This document shows, piece by piece, positions 61,926-64,000 of a stretch of 64,000 nucleotides of DNA; the first letter of the stretch is position 1, and every line of letters begins with the position of its first letter. The notes beneath the pieces are model-generated. The model made no database searches, was not told where the DNA came from, and saw nothing but the letters and a program-made list of their open reading frames with translations. Both the position numbers and the translations under genes were made by a program. Location of the stretch: contig NC_016604.1 of the NCBI RefSeq assembly GCF_000230895.2, positions 1,612,001-1,676,000 on the forward strand. The letters are read 5' to 3'. The DNA is from Mycolicibacterium rhodesiae NBB3 (lineage in GTDB: Bacteria > Actinomycetota > Actinomycetes > Mycobacteriales > Mycobacteriaceae).

Positions 61926-62797
61926 CGCAACCACCGCGCGGTGCGCCGGACCAGAACGTTGTACGCCGCCATCACCATTGCCACCACGACGATCATCTCG
62001 AGCGCCAGGGCGTAGGCGAACCCCGACTGACCGAGGATGACCTCACTGGTCAACGCGGAGCGGATCAGCAGCGGAACGATCGGGCTGCCCTGGCTCACCA
62101 GCGCCGCGGCCGTTGCATAGGCCGCGAAAGCGTTGGCGAACAACAACAATGTCGACCCGAGGAATGCCGGGGTCAGCAGCGGCACGGCCACCTCCCGGAA
62201 ATACTGCCAACGGGACGCACCGAGACTGACGGCCGCTTCGCGCCATTGCACGCGCAGCCCTTCGAGCGCGGGCAGGAAGACGATCACCATCAGCGGAATC
62301 TGAAAGTAGGTGTACACCAGGATCAGCCCGGTCAAGCTGTAGAGCCATCCGGCGCCGGCCAGATTCCAACCGAGCGCCTGCTGCGCCCACACCGTCAGCA
62401 CACCGTTGATACCGATGGTCGCCAGGAATGCGAAAGCCAGTGCAACGCCGCCGAACTGCGCCAGCACGCTGCACAACGAGATGACAGCCCTGCGCACCAT
62501 CGACGTGGCCGGGCTGCTCGCGATCAGCCACGCCAGCACCGCTCCGAGTACGGCGCCGATGATCGCCGTGCTCGCCGACAGCATTACCGAAGATCCCAGT
62601 GCTCCCAGCGCTGTGGACGAGAACAGCCCGCCGATACGACGCAACGAGAAAGCGCCGTCGATGAAGAACGCGTTGACGATCACCGTCACCGTCGGAATGA
62701 CCAGGAACACCGCGACGACGGCGAGGAAGGGCACCAGCGGCAGTGCTTCTGTGACGGCCTCTGTGAGTCTCTTCAGTCGATGGGTTCCGCCCGGCAC
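61922..62797 (-). CDS. ABC transporter permease
   Basis: This 291-residue permease starts with GTG one base after the stop of the binding-protein gene. It has six transmembrane helices and an EAA loop (REAAVSLGASRWQYFREVAV) that contacts the ATPase. The N-terminal part resembles the PotB/FbpB class, in line with a periplasmic-binding-protein-dependent importer. Confidence 0.9.
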   Translation of the reverse strand: MPGGTHRLKRLTEAVTEALPLVPFLAVVAVFLVIPTVTVIVNAFFIDGAFSLRRIGGLFSSTALGALGSSVMLSASTAIIGAVLGAVLAWLIASSPATSMVRRAVISLCSVLAQFGGVALAFAFLATIGINGVLTVWAQQALGWNLAGAGWLYSLTGLILVYTYFQIPLMVIVFLPALEGLRVQWREAAVSLGASRWQYFREVAVPLLTPAFLGSTLLLFANAFAAYATAAALVSQGSPIVPLLIRSALTSEVILGQSGFAYALALEMIVVVAMVMAAYNVLVRRTARWLR

Positions 62798-62798
62798 G

Positions 62799-63929
62799 TC
62801 AGCCGATCGCTTCAGCCCAGTGGTCGGCGAGATAGGCGGTGGCCTTGTCGGTCTGCTGCGGGCTCGGCACCGTGACCGGACCGTCGATGACCGGGATCGC
62901 CCCCGCGACCGCCTTGTCGAGTGTGCCGTCGGCCATCATGTTGTCGGCACGCACCGGACGCACACCGCCTGCGGCGTACAGGTTCTGCCCTTCGTCGCTG
63001 AACAGGAACTCCTGCCACAGCCTCGCGGCGGCCGGATGCGGTGCCTCCTTGCTGATCGCCTGGTAGTAGTAACCCGCGACAGCGTTCTCCGGCGGGACAA
63101 TGACCTGCCACGACGGCAGCTTCTTCGCCTCGCTCGCGTTCAGGTAGTTCCAGTCGATGACGACGGGTGTCTGGCCGGACTCGATGGTCGCCGGCGTCGG
63201 ATCGACAGGCAGGAAGTTGCCCGCGGCCTTGAGCTTGCGGAAGAACTCGACTCCCGGCGCGATGTCGTCGGCCGAGCCGCCCTGTGAGAGCGCGACCATC
63301 AGCACTCCGGAGAACGCGGCGCCGGCCTGCGTCGGATCGCCGTTGAGCGCCACCTTGCCGTTGTACTCGGGCTTGAGCAGATCGTTGACCGAGGTGACGG
63401 CGGGCACCTTGGCGGAGTCGAATCCGATCGACATGTAGCCGCCGTAGTCGTTGACCCAGGCGCCGTCGGCGTTCTTGTACGCGGCCGGGATGTCGTCCCA
63501 CACGGACACCTTGTAGGGCGCGAACATCGACGTGTTGGCCAGCGCCACCGACTGCCCGAGGTCGAAGACGTCGGGAGCCGTGCTGCGGCCGCTCTGCTGT
63601 TTGGCGGCGTTGATCTCGTCCTGGCTCGCCGCGTCGGGCTGAGCCGAATTCACCGAAATTCCGTACTTGTCCTCGAACGCCTTGACGATGGCGCCGTAGT
63701 TGGCCCAATCGGGTGGCAACGCAATGACATTCAGCTGCCCCTCCTTCTTGGCCGCCTCGACGAGGCCCTCCATACCGCCGAAATCCTCGGCCGAGGTGGC
63801 CTCGCGGGCGTTCACCCCGGACTCGGTCTGTTCTCCTGAGTCGTCCTTCTGCGGCGGTGCGCAGCCCGACAGACCGGCGAACAGGAGGACTGATGCGGCC
63901 GTAACCGCCATGAGGCGTGAGAACTTCAT
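62799..63929 (-). CDS. ABC transporter substrate-binding lipoprotein
   Basis: The 376-residue protein begins with a signal peptide and lipobox ending in LSGC, so Cys23 should be lipidated. The mature part is a two-domain binding protein of the AfuA/FbpA/PotD-like class: LVEAAKKEGQLNVIALPPDW, GISVNSAQPDAASQDEINAA and PAAARLWQEFLFSDEGQ. The lack of a Tyr pair typical of iron-binding FbpA speaks against iron, but the ligand is open. It is the first gene of the importer and is abundant in Ala and Asp. Confidence 0.9.
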   Translation of the reverse strand: MKFSRLMAVTAASVLLFAGLSGCAPPQKDDSGEQTESGVNAREATSAEDFGGMEGLVEAAKKEGQLNVIALPPDWANYGAIVKAFEDKYGISVNSAQPDAASQDEINAAKQQSGRSTAPDVFDLGQSVALANTSMFAPYKVSVWDDIPAAYKNADGAWVNDYGGYMSIGFDSAKVPAVTSVNDLLKPEYNGKVALNGDPTQAGAAFSGVLMVALSQGGSADDIAPGVEFFRKLKAAGNFLPVDPTPATIESGQTPVVIDWNYLNASEAKKLPSWQVIVPPENAVAGYYYQAISKEAPHPAAARLWQEFLFSDEGQNLYAAGGVRPVRADNMMADGTLDKAVAGAIPVIDGPVTVPSPQQTDKATAYLADHWAEAIG

Positions 63930-64000
63930 TGCCGAACCTTCCGATGGACAAGAAGCGGGGCAGTGGCGCGGTGGTGACGGTATTGCGTCACGGCGGAGAA
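63930..64000 (-). other. Start of upstream region of the ABC importer
   Basis: These 71 bases precede the binding-protein start on the minus strand and reach the window edge. The gene starts with ATG, and a GGAAGGTTCGGCA-type ribosome binding region lies just upstream (minus strand). No promoter or operator is evident in the visible part. Confidence 0.4.

Overview
The window is high-GC actinobacterial DNA from a mycobacterium, most likely a fast-growing Mycolicibacterium-type species. The main evidence is gene content and order. A complete mce1 locus (mce1R, fadD5, yrbE1A/B, mce1A-F, mam1A-D) is followed outward by the same neighbours as Rv0144-Rv0178 of M. tuberculosis: the Rv0163/Rv0164 pair, adhE1, pnt, a TetR regulator, fadE2, ptpB, the Rv0147-Rv0149 redox enzymes and an Rv0145-type methyltransferase. 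The PE genes found in this stretch of M. tuberculosis are absent. An ESX-1 tail (mycP1-eccE1-espB-espL) next to a fructose PTS also fits a fast grower. No rRNA, tRNA, CRISPR, IS element or prophage was found, and no gap exceeds about 250 bases.

Layout. 1-2.9 kb: the end of a phosphodiester glycosidase gene, then on the minus strand a fructosamine-kinase-like protein, an SDR, a secreted DUF732 protein and a DUF1275 membrane protein. 2.9-17.7 kb: the mce1 lipid importer, transcribed leftward from fadD5, most junctions overlapping by 1-35 nt. 17.8-26 kb: divergent mce1R, then lipid-metabolism genes (SRPBCC protein, thioesterase, methyltransferase, alpha/beta hydrolase-LuxR fusion, adhE1, MscS channel, a large acyl-CoA dehydrogenase and its TetR regulator). 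26-31 kb: two candidate micro-proteins, then pntA-pntB-acyl-CoA dehydrogenase. 31-36.6 kb: an alpha/beta hydrolase, a NarL-type two-component pair facing a 24-bp perfect palindrome, a small secreted protein, a DUF1348 protein, and fadE2-ptpB. 36.6-42 kb: a six-gene leftward cluster (aldehyde dehydrogenase, SDR, quinone oxidoreductase, HAD hydrolase, methyltransferase, DUF456). 42-48 kb: a methyltransferase, two divergent TetR regulators, a two-gene membrane/FUSC cluster and a pirin. 48-54 kb: the fructose PTS (ptsI facing a DeoR regulator-fruK-fruA-ptsH). 54-58.6 kb: mycP1-eccE1-espB-espL. 58.6-64 kb: a HugZ-like flavoprotein, an orotate-phosphoribosyltransferase-like gene, and a convergent four-gene ABC importer.

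How the genes fit together. Much of the window handles fatty acyl and lipid substrates: import (Mce1), activation (FadD5), oxidation (three acyl-CoA dehydrogenases plus SDR, ALDH and ADH enzymes) and NADPH balance (PntAB). Several regulators sit beside plausible palindromic operators. The PTS is a complete phosphorelay: PtsI, HPr, FruA and FruK. The ESX-1 piece is the membrane protease, an outer core component, a secreted substrate and its chaperone-like partner. The secretion ATPases, the EccB and EccD membrane proteins and the EsxA/B substrates are not in the window.

Most promising second looks are the isolated ESX-1 tail, the 24-bp palindrome beside the two-component system, the long nested inverted repeats at 30700 and 60061, the overlapping micro-ORFs near 26.3 kb, and a CAACYGGTTGG-type motif shared by two lipid-enzyme promoters. 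I found no clear signature of an entirely new biological system.
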